Shown: positions 26,040 through 35,703, counted from the first letter of the stretch. The stretch is DNA of 64,000 nt from JBGCEZ01 sp045106735 (GCA_045106735.1 JBGCEZ010000022.1:124001-188000); one strand, 5' to 3'. The notes: generated from the letters alone by a model not told the origin. Numbers and translations: made by a program.

Positions 26040-26636
26040 TCATCGCAGTCCCGGAACACTCGGCGGCGGACCGGTGAAGAAGCTGACCCACGTGAGCTTG
26101 GTGATCCGCCACGCGCCGGCTTCTTCGCCGGCCCGAATCACCCAGCGGGTCGGGTTACCGCCGTCATTGGTCAGGGCCGAAACGCCCAGATGCACGATCG
26201 CCCCGCCTTCGCCGTCGGGGTAGGACTCGATGCTGGTGATCCGCGTGCCGACGACGTTGTAGCGTGGCACCGTGGCAACGCCGGCCAGGACGATCGCGCG
26301 ATCGGCGCCGATATTCGATTCTCGCACGCGATGGAGCGTGGCGTCCGAAGACATGATCCCGTCCACGCCCGGGACATCGCCCGCACCGGCCAACTCGATG
26401 AACTGCCGAACCGTCGCCTCGCCATGCTCGGCCGGCGTCACGACCAACCGGGCCAATCCGTAGATCCCGCCGGCAACGGCCAGCAGCACGACGCCGATCA
26501 GAGCCTCGCGGCGGCCCGCGCCCGTGACCGCGCGCCACAGGAACACGATCGCGGCAATGGCGAGCACGGCCAAGATGAGCCACGGATCCTCAAGCAGCAT
26601 GTGCATGAGGGTCGAACGGTCGGGGGCGTCGGGCAC
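26040..26636 (-). CDS. Two-pass membrane protein with NTF2-like domain
   Basis: 198 residues. Two hydrophobic segments lie near the N-terminus (LILAVLAIAAIVFLWRAVTG and ALIGVVLLAVAGGIYGLARLVV, about residues 19-66). They are followed by a soluble domain of about 125 residues: GEATVRQFIELAGAGDVPGV, then strands ending AWRITKLTWVSFFTG. The helix-plus-curved-sheet pattern resembles NTF2-like/DUF4878-type domains. No catalytic residues can be named. It is transcribed convergently with the large secreted protein gene and divergently from the Maf-like operon. Confidence 0.65.
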   Translation of the reverse strand: MPDAPDRSTLMHMLLEDPWLILAVLAIAAIVFLWRAVTGAGRREALIGVVLLAVAGGIYGLARLVVTPAEHGEATVRQFIELAGAGDVPGVDGIMSSDATLHRVRESNIGADRAIVLAGVATVPRYNVVGTRITSIESYPDGEGGAIVHLGVSALTNDGGNPTRWVIRAGEEAGAWRITKLTWVSFFTGPPPSVPGLR

Positions 26637-26955
26637 CGAATGAGCTCCTGAAGAAGGGAGAGGCGAGAAGCGAGAAGCGAGAAGCGAAACGAATCGGCCG
26701 GAGCGTACGGCATCGTCCGGGAAACGCCGGACCCTCGGCGGGGACGGCGCTGGTGGTTGGACCGCGCAGAAGCCGCGCGGCGGCCGACTCGAAAGCCGAC
26801 TCGAAAGCCGGCCCGGAAGCCGGCCCGACGCCGGGTCTCTCGATCAGATCCGGCGACGGAGGCCCGATCATGGAGGCGGCAAGCCAAGTGGCCCGATACG
26901 CCCAAACGGTCCCCTTCGTCTTTCGCGTCCCAGTGCCCAGCGGATCCTGCCAGCC
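26637..26955. other. Repeat-rich divergent spacer before the Maf-like operon
   Basis: No gene. It holds short direct repeats: GAGAAGC three times at about 26670-26690, and two copies of a GACTCGAAAGCC unit followed by GGCCCGGAAGCC-type units near 26788-26830. It should carry promoters for both flanking transcripts. Confidence 0.45.
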
Positions 26956-29900
26956 ATGTCCAGTTCTGACTTCCATGTCCCGGACCCTGCCCGGCTCGAG
27001 AAAAACCTGGCCGCCCTGGGGCCGAACGCATCCGGCATGGCCGAGCGTATTCGGGCCGCCGGGCCGGTCGCCCCTGGCGATCTGGAGCTCGAGTCCGGCC
27101 GACGATCCGGGGTCACCGGCCGCTGGCGGGGCACGCCGCTCGCCTCGGCCATCGACCCAGTGGCCGAAGCCAACCGCTTGGCCGACCAAGTTGACCTCCT
27201 GGAAACGGCCGCGGTTTTCGTCCACGGCTTCGGCCTCGGCACCCACGTGACCGAGCTGGCCCGCCGCATGAAGCGAACCGGCGCGATCGTGGTGTTGGAG
27301 CCGGACCTGGAGCTCCTCCACGCCGTGTTTTCGACGATCGATCTGTCCGAGGGCCTGGCCGCGTCCAACGTGATTCTCGTGACTGATCCCGATGACCGGG
27401 CCGGTTTCGGCGCCCACCAGCAAGCCATCGGCTGGCTGCTCGGCCAGGGCACTGCCTTCCTCGACCACCCACCGAGCCGCGTCCGACTCGGCGACGCAGC
27501 CCTGCGATTCAGTCGGGTGATGACCGACGTCGCCACGCACGCCCGGCTGTCGATCACCACCGCGATGCTCCGCGGCGTGACCACGATGGAAAACCAGATC
27601 GCCAACCTGCCGCGGTACGCCACCGGTCCCGGCGTGGCCGGATGGAAGGACGCCCAGGCCGGACGTCCGGCGATCATCGTCTCCGCCGGCCCGAGCCTGC
27701 CGGCGACGCTCGATCGACTCGCCGATCCCGCCGTTCGCGAGCACGCGGTGATCATCGCGGTGCAGACCGTGCTCAAGCCGCTGCTCGAACGCGGGATCCG
27801 TCCGCACTTCGTCACCGCCCTCGACTACCACCCGATTTCCACGCAGTACTACGAGGGCCTGAGCGCCACCGACGTCGACGGCATCACGCTCGTCATTGAT
27901 CCCAAGGCGCATCCAGCGATCGCCGACGCCTACCCGGGCGCGGTGCACTGCTGCGGTTCGAAGGTCCTCGACCGGATCTTGCGAGATGCCGCCCGGCCCA
28001 TGGGCGAACTGCCCGCCGGGGCGACCGTCGCCCACCTGTGTGCGTACCTGGCTCGTCACCTTGGATGCGATCCGCTCATTCTGGCCGGCCAGGACCTCGG
28101 CTTCACCGACCGCATGTACTACGGACCCGGTGCGGCGGTGCACCAAACGTGGGCCCCGGAACTCGGCCCCTTCAACTCGGTCGCGTCGATGGAGTGGCAA
28201 CGCATCGCGCGGCACCGCGGGCACGTGGAGCCGGTCGATGCGGTCGGCGGCGGCACCGTGCTGTCCGATGGCCAGATGATTTCGTACCGCCAGCAGTTCG
28301 AACGCGATTTTGCCGCCGACCAGGCGGCCCAGCGGCGGGTCATCAACACCGCCCGCGGAGCGGACATCCGATCCACCGAGGCGATGGACTTTGACGCGGC
28401 CCTCGAGGCGTTTCTGGACCGCCCGCTTTCGCCGTGGCCCCACGCCGACCCGGGCGGCGGCGCGGCGCGCACGCCCCGTGCCGTGGTCGCTTCCGCCATG
28501 GGCAAGACAACCCGCGACGTTGCCGCCCTGGCCGACGCCGCCGGCCGCTCCCACGAACTCCTTCAGGAAATGATCGAGCGTCAGTCCGACGCGTCCTGGA
28601 TGCCCGGAGCGTTCAAGCGACTCTACGCCGAACGCGAGCGCGTCAGCGAACGACTCGATGCACTGTCATTGGTCGACCAACTCAACCAGATTGGCGTCTT
28701 TCAACGCCTGCGGGCGGACCGACGCATCACCCTGACCGGTGACGATGATCCGGTGGCCACGCAGCGGGCCGAACTGGAGCGCGACGTCGTCAACGTCGAA
28801 TGGATCGGCGACGCGGCGAAAGAACTCATCGACATGCTCGAACACGCCCGCCGGGTTCTTCGGCGGCAGGACGGTGAGCGTCCCGATCGCCCAGGCTCCG
28901 CCTCGGTGCACGGCCAGACGGCGGGATCCACGGCCGCAGGACCCGGCGGACGCCCGAAGCGCGATCAGCGAGTCGCCGCCATCGTGCCGATCGACGCCGA
29001 TGACGCGGACCACGCGTTCGGCCCAGCCAGCGCTCCGCCGGTTCCGGCCAGCGACGCTCCGTGCCGTGTGCTCGCGACCCTCAGCCGGCTGCAGCGCAGC
29101 CGCGAACTCGACGAAGTCATCGTGCTCCTTGAGTCAGGCGTCCGCTTGCCGGCGTCGGTCCAGGAGTGGATCGAAGGCCGTCGCCCCGACGGCGGCCCCG
29201 ACGTCGTGCTGGTCCAGATGGATGCAGCGCCGTACGGATCGCAACGACGCGGTGCGGTTCGCAGCGCGCGGGCCTTTGCCCCGGGCGCCTGGCGCGGCGG
29301 CATCTCCGGCATCGGCGGCGTCGACACGGCTTTGGCCGCCGACACGATGGTGCACGTGGCCAAGGCCCGATCGATCGACGCCGTGGTGCCCGTCGGCCCC
29401 GACTGGCGATGGATCGACCCGGACCTCGGCGTCGACCGCTTGGTTGCCCGCTTCCGCGAGGATCCGGATGCGCACGAACATGTCTTTACCCCGCTCGCCC
29501 CGGGCCTGGGCTCCGCCGTCCTGCGCCGCTCACTGCTGGAAGAACTCGCCTCCCTCGGCCGGCTCGGCACGCTGGGGAGCCGGCTCGTCCATCAACCGAT
29601 GCGTTCGTTCTCCGATCCCCTCGGCGGACGCAGTTGCATCCCCATTGTGGCCGCCCTCCGCCGCCACGTCAGCGCGATCGACGCGGATCATCCGGCCACG
29701 CTGGCCCCCGACGTCGACCTGGCCACGCTGCCCGCCGATGCCGGGGCCGCCGACGTCACCGCCGCCCTCCGCTCGGCGGCCCGCGGCATGGCGCCGCGAC
29801 CGCGGCACATCGAGATTCCGACGGTGGATGGCCTGATCGCCGCCGATGTCGTGGCCCAACTCGCCGCCTTTGGCCCACTCGACGGCATCGCCCTGACCCT

Positions 29901-30642
29901 GCACGGACCGCTCGATCCCCTGCACTGGGACGGCTGGATGGACGTCGCCGGCGCCGCCCGCGAACTCGGCGCCGCCTCCGTGCACGTGCGCACCACCTTC
30001 CGCGCTCGATCCGGACAGTTCGCCGGGACCCAGGACATTGTCGCCGCCCTCGCCGGCGGCATCGTCGACGTCCTGAGCGTCGACCTGCACGCGGTCGATG
30101 CCGAGGGCTACCGCGCGGTCCACGGATGCGATGCGTACGACGACGTCACCCGCCGCATCCAGGCGCTCATCGACGCCCGGCCGGTCGAGCGCGGTCCGTC
30201 GGGTCTGCTGGCCCTCACCCGCCCATGGATCGTGCCACGGCTCGGGCGACACCCGCTCACGATCGAAGCGATTCCGGCCTTCCACGAACACTGGCAGCAC
30301 TGCCTTGGCGTGGCGCACATCGAGGCCCAGCTCCCGAGTTGGATCACGCCACCGACGTCGGATGCGCGCCCCATCCTCGCCCTGCCCGAGCCGCCCGAAG
30401 TCGTCGACCGGCTGGCCGGCGACACGCTCGTCGTGGCGCCCGGTGACCCGGCGGACCTGGCCACCCAATGGATGACCGCGCGGACGCGCTCCCAGACGAT
30501 CAGTGCGTTGACGACGTCGCCAATCCCGTCGCCGGCTCGAACGCCAACCGCGTCACCGACGCCGACGACGACGCTGGATTCGCCCGCGTCCGGCGGCCTG
30601 ACGTCCCCTCCGATCCCCCACCCGATCGGCCTCCGGCCATGA
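26956..30642 (+). CDS. Maf-like (DUF115/MptE-like) protein fused to NTP-transferase-like and cysteine-free radical-SAM-like domains
   Basis: 1228 residues. Residues about 60-480 match the motility-associated factor / 6-hydroxymethylpterin pyrophosphokinase-like family that transfers nonulosonic acids to flagellin: GRPAIIVSAGPSLPATLDRL, HAVIIAVQTVLKPLLERGI, DYHPIS, and LILAGQDLGFTDRMYY. After a helical linker, residues about 690-930 resemble an SpsF-type nucleotidyltransferase (LATLSRLQRSRELDEVIVLL, ARAFAPGAWRGGISGIGGVD). Residues about 945-1150 look like a radical-SAM half-barrel (LTLHGPLDPLHWDGWMDVAG, VDVLSVDLHAVDAEGYRAV), but the CxxxCxxC cluster is missing. The last 60 residues are Pro/Thr/Ser-rich. 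The stop overlaps the neuA-like start. Confidence 0.82.
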   Translation: MSSSDFHVPDPARLEKNLAALGPNASGMAERIRAAGPVAPGDLELESGRRSGVTGRWRGTPLASAIDPVAEANRLADQVDLLETAAVFVHGFGLGTHVTELARRMKRTGAIVVLEPDLELLHAVFSTIDLSEGLAASNVILVTDPDDRAGFGAHQQAIGWLLGQGTAFLDHPPSRVRLGDAALRFSRVMTDVATHARLSITTAMLRGVTTMENQIANLPRYATGPGVAGWKDAQAGRPAIIVSAGPSLPATLDRLADPAVREHAVIIAVQTVLKPLLERGIRPHFVTALDYHPISTQYYEGLSATDVDGITLVIDPKAHPAIADAYPGAVHCCGSKVLDRILRDAARPMGELPAGATVAHLCAYLARHLGCDPLILAGQDLGFTDRMYYGPGAAVHQTWAPELGPFNSVASMEWQRIARHRGHVEPVDAVGGGTVLSDGQMISYRQQFERDFAADQAAQRRVINTARGADIRSTEAMDFDAALEAFLDRPLSPWPHADPGGGAARTPRAVVASAMGKTTRDVAALADAAGRSHELLQEMIERQSDASWMPGAFKRLYAERERVSERLDALSLVDQLNQIGVFQRLRADRRITLTGDDDPVATQRAELERDVVNVEWIGDAAKELIDMLEHARRVLRRQDGERPDRPGSASVHGQTAGSTAAGPGGRPKRDQRVAAIVPIDADDADHAFGPASAPPVPASDAPCRVLATLSRLQRSRELDEVIVLLESGVRLPASVQEWIEGRRPDGGPDVVLVQMDAAPYGSQRRGAVRSARAFAPGAWRGGISGIGGVDTALAADTMVHVAKARSIDAVVPVGPDWRWIDPDLGVDRLVARFREDPDAHEHVFTPLAPGLGSAVLRRSLLEELASLGRLGTLGSRLVHQPMRSFSDPLGGRSCIPIVAALRRHVSAIDADHPATLAPDVDLATLPADAGAADVTAALRSAARGMAPRPRHIEIPTVDGLIAADVVAQLAAFGPLDGIALTLHGPLDPLHWDGWMDVAGAARELGAASVHVRTTFRARSGQFAGTQDIVAALAGGIVDVLSVDLHAVDAEGYRAVHGCDAYDDVTRRIQALIDARPVERGPSGLLALTRPWIVPRLGRHPLTIEAIPAFHEHWQHCLGVAHIEAQLPSWITPPTSDARPILALPEPPEVVDRLAGDTLVVAPGDPADLATQWMTARTRSQTISALTTSPIPSPARTPTASPTPTTTLDSPASGGLTSPPIPHPIGLRP

Positions 30643-31358
30643 GGCCCTCGGCTGACGTCCTTGCGGTCGTCATCGGCCGGGCCGGGAGCCGCGGGCTTCC
30701 CGGCAAGAATGCCCTGCCCGTGGCCGGACGCCCCATGGTGGCCTGGTCCGTCGCCCACGCCCTCGCCTGCCCCGAGATTGACCGCGTCGTGGTGAGTACC
30801 GACGGAGACGAGATCGCTGACGCGGCCCGCGTTGCCGGCGCCGACGTCATCATGCGCCCCGCGGCCCTTGCGACGGACACGAGCAGCGTGATCGACGCGG
30901 TGCGGCACGCGGTGGCGTCCGAAGCGGCGTCCGCTCCGTCGGTGGTCGTCATCCTGTACGCCAACGTTCCGGTACGCCCGGCGGGCCTGGCCGGCGAGGC
31001 GGTCCGCACGCTTCGAGCCCACGCGGCGGACTCGGTCCAGAGCTACGCCGACGTCGGCAAGCACCATCCGGCGTGGATGGTGCGACTCGAAGGCCCCGAA
31101 GGGCGCGTTGAACCACTGCAGCCGGACGCTCCCGACCGCCGGCAGGAACTGCCGAGCCTCCACCTCCCCGACGGCGGCGTCATCGCGGTGCGATCCGAGC
31201 TGCTTTCCGCCGGTCCGCATCCCCACGCATTCCTCGGGACGCGGCGACTCGGTATCGTCACGCCTCCGGGCAGCGTCGTCGACGTGGACGACGCGGGCGA
31301 CCTCGCCCGAGCCCGCGCGCTGTTGGAACCAGATACTCCCCTCGGATCGCCTCGGTGA
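30639..31358 (+). CDS. CMP-nonulosonic acid cytidylyltransferase (NeuA/PseF/LegF-like)
   Basis: 239 residues. It activates a nine-carbon sugar (N-acetylneuraminic, legionaminic or pseudaminic acid) with CTP. The N-terminus has the nucleotide-binding GRAGSRGLPGKNALPVAGRP, then IDRVVVSTDGDEIADAARVAGA, RPAALATDTSSVIDAV and VVVILYANVPVRPAGL. The C-terminal part includes the conserved GGVIAVR strand and a DVDDAGDLARARALL helix. The ATG at 30639 overlaps the upstream stop as ATGA, which fixes the start over an in-frame upstream start at 30468. Context with NeuC supports sialic or legionaminic acid; the exact sugar is undetermined because no synthase (NeuB) is in view. Confidence 0.85.
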   Translation: MRPSADVLAVVIGRAGSRGLPGKNALPVAGRPMVAWSVAHALACPEIDRVVVSTDGDEIADAARVAGADVIMRPAALATDTSSVIDAVRHAVASEAASAPSVVVILYANVPVRPAGLAGEAVRTLRAHAADSVQSYADVGKHHPAWMVRLEGPEGRVEPLQPDAPDRRQELPSLHLPDGGVIAVRSELLSAGPHPHAFLGTRRLGIVTPPGSVVDVDDAGDLARARALLEPDTPLGSPR

Positions 31359-32470
31359 ACGAACCCCGCCGCATCTCGGTCATCACCGGTTCCCGGGCCG
31401 ACTTCGGCCTGCTCGACCCGGTCATTGCCGCGATGCACGAACGCGGCGACTTGAACGTAGAGGTCGTGGTCGCGGGAACGCATCTGCTCGAACCGGCGCG
31501 CACCGTTGATGACGTTCGAGCGCGCTTCCCCGTCGCGGCCGAAGTCCCGATGCAGGTCGCCGGACAAGATGGGCGCCCCGCCGACGCCCGCGCGCTGGCC
31601 CGCGGGATCAGCGGGTTCGCTGAGCTTTTCATCGCCAGCCCTCCGGACATCGTGCTCGTCCTCGGCGACCGGATCGAAGCGTTTGCGGCGGCGAGTGCGG
31701 CGGCGATCGGCGGGATCCGCGTCGCCCACATCCACGGCGGTGACCGAGCCGAAGGTGTGGCCGACGAATCGATGCGCCACGCGATCAGCAAGCTGGCCCA
31801 CGTTCACCTTGCCGCGTCGCCGCGATCGGCCGAACGATTGCTGTGCCTGGGCGAGCATCCGGTGCGGATCCATCTCACAGGATCGCCGGCGATTGACGGC
31901 CTGGCCACGATTCCGCCGCTCGACGATGCCGCCTTCGACGAGCTGCAGCGACCGGATGTCGTCGTCCTGATGCATCCGACGGGCGAAGCGGACATGGTCG
32001 AAGAAGCCCGGGCCGGCGCGGTGCTGGACACCGCGGCACGCTTCGGCCGCGTGTTGGCCATGCACCCGAACCACGACCCAGGCCGCGCCGGCGTGGCCGC
32101 GGCCATCGCTGCCCGCCCCCACCTGCCGACCGTCCACCACCTGCCCCGCCCAACGTTCATCGGCCTGCTTCGGCGCGTTCGACTGCTCGCCGGGAACTCC
32201 AGCGCCGGGCGCATTGAAGCGGCGGCGATCCCGGTACGGACCGTCTGCATCGGACCCCGGCAAGCCGGGCGCGAGCGACCGCGCCATCTGATCGCCTGCC
32301 CCGGATTCGATGAAGCGGCCCTGTACAGCGCGTTCGAACGCGGATTCCACGAGCCGATCGTGCCATTCCGGCATCCCTACGGCGACGGGCACGCCGGGCG
32401 AGCGATCGCCGAAGTCGTCCGACGCTTCGCGCCCGATAAGCACCCGCTGACCAAGCGCAACACGTTCTGA
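31355..32470 (+). CDS. UDP-N-acetylglucosamine 2-epimerase, hydrolysing (NeuC-like)
   Basis: 371 residues, GT-B fold. It releases N-acetylmannosamine or a related 2,4-diacetamido sugar from a UDP sugar for nonulosonic acid synthesis. Motifs are TGSRADFGLLDPVIAAM at the start, HIHGGDRAEGVADESMRHAI with SKLAHVHLA (residues about 128-156), a GSPAIDGL segment, MHPNHDP, and GNSSAGRIEAAAIPV near residue 285. The GTG at 31355 overlaps the neuA-like stop as GTGA. Whether it acts on UDP-GlcNAc (sialic acid) or UDP-diNAcBac (legionaminic acid) cannot be told from sequence by eye. Confidence 0.88.
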   Translation: MNEPRRISVITGSRADFGLLDPVIAAMHERGDLNVEVVVAGTHLLEPARTVDDVRARFPVAAEVPMQVAGQDGRPADARALARGISGFAELFIASPPDIVLVLGDRIEAFAAASAAAIGGIRVAHIHGGDRAEGVADESMRHAISKLAHVHLAASPRSAERLLCLGEHPVRIHLTGSPAIDGLATIPPLDDAAFDELQRPDVVVLMHPTGEADMVEEARAGAVLDTAARFGRVLAMHPNHDPGRAGVAAAIAARPHLPTVHHLPRPTFIGLLRRVRLLAGNSSAGRIEAAAIPVRTVCIGPRQAGRERPRHLIACPGFDEAALYSAFERGFHEPIVPFRHPYGDGHAGRAIAEVVRRFAPDKHPLTKRNTF

Positions 32471-32653
32471 GCGCCGAATCGGCGCGGTCGATCCGCCGCC
32501 TCCGGCCCCACGACAGCCCGCAACGCGCGAAGTCCGCCATTGGCGGGGATCCGCCGGTCAAGTCGGGCTGCCGTCCTGCCGATGCCGAATGCATCCGGAC
32601 CCGGCGCGTGCCGATGCGGTCCGCTCATCCCGGATGCCAGGAAGCACACCCAG

Positions 32654-33541
32654 ATGTCCACGACCAGTACCGGCCAGGCGGCGATCGTCGATTCCGCCAT
32701 TCGCGGCATCAGCCACATTGCGACCTTGCCCGAGATCACGCTGCGGATCATCGAGCTGGTCGAAGATCCGTCGAGCACCGCCCAGGATCTGCACAACATC
32801 ATCTCGAATGACCTGGCGCTCTGCAGCCGCATTCTGAAGGTGGTGAACTCCGCGTTCTACGGCTTGCCGCGGCAAATCGGTTCGATCAACCGTGCGATCG
32901 TGCTGCTCGGCCTCAACGCCGTGAAGAACATCGCGATCGCCGCGAGCCTGACCAAACTCTTTCGCGGCGGCGAACTCTGCCCGAACTTCTCGGCCCGCGA
33001 TCTGTGGATCCACTCGATCGCCACGGCCACGGCCAGCAAGCTGCTCTGCGATGAGCTCAAGCTTGGCCTGCCCGACGAAGCGTTCCTCGCTGGACTGATC
33101 CACGACATCGGCATCATGGTCGAGATGCAGTCGAAGCGAAACGAACTCATCGCCGTCATCGGCAAGCTTGAAGTCAACGCCGAGGGCGCCCCGGCCAAGG
33201 ACATGCGCGAGGTCGAGAACGAGTCGATCGGCGCCGACCACTGTGCGTTCGGTTCGGCTCTGTGTGAGTCGTGGAAGTTCCCGAAGAGCTTCACGTACGT
33301 CACCCGCCACCACCACACGCCGATGGAACTCCCCCACGGCAGCCGGACGCTCGCCGCGGTGGTGTACGTTGCCGACCGCGTCGCGGCGCGGGCGGGATTT
33401 GCGTTCCGCCTTGACCTGCCGAGCCTGGACATCGATCCGGCCGTGCTGGGCGAACTGAACATCACCAACGAGCAGGTCGACCGAATCGTCGAGAAGCTCC
33501 CCGAGGCCTTCGAGGAAGTCGAAGCGACCTTCAGCGGCTGA
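32654..33541 (+). CDS. HDOD domain signalling protein
   Basis: 295 residues. The HDOD domain (about residues 15-215) has ISHIATLPEITLRIIELVED, ISNDLALCSRILKVVNSAFYG, INRAIVLLGLNAVKNIAIA and FLAGLIHDIGIMVE. Full HD-GYP phosphodiesterase motifs are absent, as is normal for HDOD proteins, which act as regulatory scaffolds in signal transduction and motility. The C-terminal third contains YVTRHHHTPMELP and a helix-rich end. ATG 32654 was chosen because the domain begins soon after it; an in-frame upstream start at 32540 would add 38 unlikely residues. A strong terminator follows. Confidence 0.9.
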   Translation: MSTTSTGQAAIVDSAIRGISHIATLPEITLRIIELVEDPSSTAQDLHNIISNDLALCSRILKVVNSAFYGLPRQIGSINRAIVLLGLNAVKNIAIAASLTKLFRGGELCPNFSARDLWIHSIATATASKLLCDELKLGLPDEAFLAGLIHDIGIMVEMQSKRNELIAVIGKLEVNAEGAPAKDMREVENESIGADHCAFGSALCESWKFPKSFTYVTRHHHTPMELPHGSRTLAAVVYVADRVAARAGFAFRLDLPSLDIDPAVLGELNITNEQVDRIVEKLPEAFEEVEATFSG

Positions 33542-33573
33542 TCCTGCTTCCGGATCGATCGCCCTGACAACTG

Positions 33574-33621
33574 ACGCCGCCCCGGTCCCGCCATCCGCGG
33601 GGGCGGGGCGGCGTTCATTTT
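33574..33621 (+). terminator. Rho-independent terminator after the HDOD gene
   Basis: Perfect ten-base stem ACGCCGCCCC / GGGGCGGCGT (33574-33583 with 33605-33614), extended by a second internal pairing, then TCATTTT. It lies 33 bases after the stop. Confidence 0.85.
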
Positions 33622-33712
33622 GCCCCCGCCTGGGGACTTCCTCCTGCACCGACTGGCCGGCCGCCACGATTTCTGACCGCCTGTGCGCTGCGCGACCGGC
33701 CTACACTCGAGC

Positions 33713-34405
33713 ATGGCGGAACCGGTTCGCGTCAACTTCGGTCGAAAGATCCCGCTCTTCCCATTCCGGGACGTGGTGCTTCTGCCGCACGAAACCCTGC
33801 CCTTGCACGTCTTCGAGACGCGCTACCGCCAGATGGTCGGCCGGTGCTTGGACAGCGTTGGCCAGTTCGCGATCGCCACGGTCGATCCGGACGGGACGTC
33901 GGAATCCGATGCTCCAGCCCTGCGTCCCGTGGTGTGCGTTGGCCAGATCATCCAGCACGAACCCCAGCCCGATGGCTGCGTCAACCTCCTCTTGCACGGC
34001 GTCTGCCGAGCCCGAATCCGGACGCTCCACGAACCGGACGATGACCGCCTCTACCGCGCGGCCGATCTCGCGGCCTTGGACGTGGATCCCGACGACGGGA
34101 CGATCGACAAGATGCGTCCGCACCTCCGGGAACTGCTGCACGCCGAACGCCTTGAGCGGCTGGAGGCGATCGAGACGATCCGCCAATGGGCCGACCATGA
34201 TTCCGTCCCCACGCGGGCCCTCATCGATCTGCTCGGCTTCGTGCTCGTCCGACGAACGGAGCCCAAGTACGCCCTGCTGGCCGAGGCCGACGTCCGGCAA
34301 CGCTGCTCCATGGTGCGACGCGAGCTCGAACGCATGGGCTCGTTGATTGACGGCGCGGGAGCGCAAAGCTGGCGCGACTGGCCCAAGGGCATGAGCTGGA
34401 ATTGA
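33713..34405 (+). CDS. Lon N-terminal (substrate-binding) domain protein
   Basis: 230 residues with only the LON N-terminal domain and no ATPase or protease part. Conserved blocks are IPLFPFRDVVLLPHETLPLH (residues about 13-32) with VFETRYRQMVGRCL, a short beta barrel with VGQIIQHEPQPDGCVNLLLHG and RARI, and the helical half ending KYALLAEADVRQRCSMV. Stand-alone versions of this domain are common and are thought to bind unfolded or specific proteins; no enzyme activity is expected. ATG 33713 matches the family start. It precedes a two-component gene on the same strand by 215 bases. Confidence 0.87.
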   Translation: MAEPVRVNFGRKIPLFPFRDVVLLPHETLPLHVFETRYRQMVGRCLDSVGQFAIATVDPDGTSESDAPALRPVVCVGQIIQHEPQPDGCVNLLLHGVCRARIRTLHEPDDDRLYRAADLAALDVDPDDGTIDKMRPHLRELLHAERLERLEAIETIRQWADHDSVPTRALIDLLGFVLVRRTEPKYALLAEADVRQRCSMVRRELERMGSLIDGAGAQSWRDWPKGMSWN

Positions 34406-34620
34406 GCCGCAGACGGCCGGTTCGCGCCGATGGTTCGTGCGAGATCCGCGCGAGGACCGCGCGAGGCCGCAATTGCCCCCTCGGGAATGCCCTCTTCGGG
34501 GCGGAATCATCGCGATCTTCTGGGGTTCTGGGGTAACTTTCGGGAGCGCGGGGCCTTCGACATTCGTCGGGATGTCCTCTCGTGGCACCACGCCGGCCAT
34601 CACCTCCGGGAGTCCAATCC

Positions 34621-35703
34621 ATGACCGAAACCGCACACCGCGTGTTGCTGGTCGACGACGACCCAGACGATCGCTTTCTGATTTCACGGCGACTTGGCGA
34701 TCGCTGCCAGATCATTGAAGCCGGCGGAATCGTCGACGCTCGCTCGTGCATGACCGAGGGCCTCCCGGCCGCGGCGATCGTTGATCAATCCCTTCCCGAC
34801 GGCCGCGGACTCGACTTCGTGAGCGAACTGTGGGAGGCCGGCGTGCCGTCGATCGTGGTCAGCGGCGGCGGCGATGAACGCCTGGCCGCCGACTCCATTC
34901 TCCGCGGGGCGTCGGACTACATTCCGAAAGCTGACCTTGGTCATTTGGACATCGGTTCGCGGGTCGATCGTGTCGTGGCCGTCCACCGCGAGCACCGCGA
35001 GCTGGAACGCCTGCGCGACGACATGAAACTCATTGGCGGGTACGCATCCCACGACATGCGAGGTCCGTTGCTCACGATCTCGGTCTTTGCCGATCGGTTG
35101 CTTTCCGACATCGGTCCGCAGGATCCTGAAGTGAGCCACCGGCTCGAACGCATTCGAGCCGCAGCCACGACCGCGCACGCCATGACCGATCGGGTCTTGC
35201 GTTTGGCCCGGACGGGCCGGGCCCCGGTGACGGTGCGGCCGTGTCGCCTGCACTCGGTGGTTGAGACCGTGCGCTTGCAACTGGCCGCCGATATCGCCGG
35301 AGCGCGGGCCAACCTTGTCTTGACGTCGGACTGCATGCTCGCCGGCGATCCGATCGATCTCGTCCGCTTGGTACAGAATTTGGTCGAGAACGCCCTCTTC
35401 AACGCGAGCGGCCCCGGATGGTCGCGATCGGGAACGATGGAAGATCGCAAGGTCGGCATCACGATCGAGGTCAGCGGCTCCGTCTCGGAGTCCTCGGGGG
35501 ACGCATTGATCGATGTGGTCGACAACGGACCACCCCGGACTGAATGCAGCGACCACCGGGCGGGCTTTGCCCTTTCGATGTGCCGCAACATCGTGATGTC
35601 CCATGGCGGCCGGCTGAGCGACGAGGTCGTCTCCGGCGACCAGCATCGCGTCCGTGTCGTGCTCCCGCCGATCGAGTCCGGTGAAATCTCCGCCCCCGCG
35701 TAG
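34621..35703 (+). CDS. Response regulator receiver fused to histidine kinase
   Basis: 360 residues, soluble (no membrane segment). Residues about 6-125 are a receiver domain: VLLVDDDPDDR acidic pocket, phospho-acceptor Asp in AAIVDQSLPDG, SGGGDE, and the Lys in YIPKADLG. A helical linker leads to HisKA with HDMRGPLLTISVFADRLL (phospho-acceptor His near residue 145) and an HATPase domain with NLVENALFNAS, DVVDNGPP and GFALSMCRNIVMSHGGRL. The second glycine box is weak (no GxGI after DNG). The receiver-first order suggests an internal phosphorelay or a sensor controlled by another kinase. ATG 34621 was chosen because the receiver begins at residue 6. Confidence 0.9.
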   Translation: MTETAHRVLLVDDDPDDRFLISRRLGDRCQIIEAGGIVDARSCMTEGLPAAAIVDQSLPDGRGLDFVSELWEAGVPSIVVSGGGDERLAADSILRGASDYIPKADLGHLDIGSRVDRVVAVHREHRELERLRDDMKLIGGYASHDMRGPLLTISVFADRLLSDIGPQDPEVSHRLERIRAAATTAHAMTDRVLRLARTGRAPVTVRPCRLHSVVETVRLQLAADIAGARANLVLTSDCMLAGDPIDLVRLVQNLVENALFNASGPGWSRSGTMEDRKVGITIEVSGSVSESSGDALIDVVDNGPPRTECSDHRAGFALSMCRNIVMSHGGRLSDEVVSGDQHRVRVVLPPIESGEISAPA

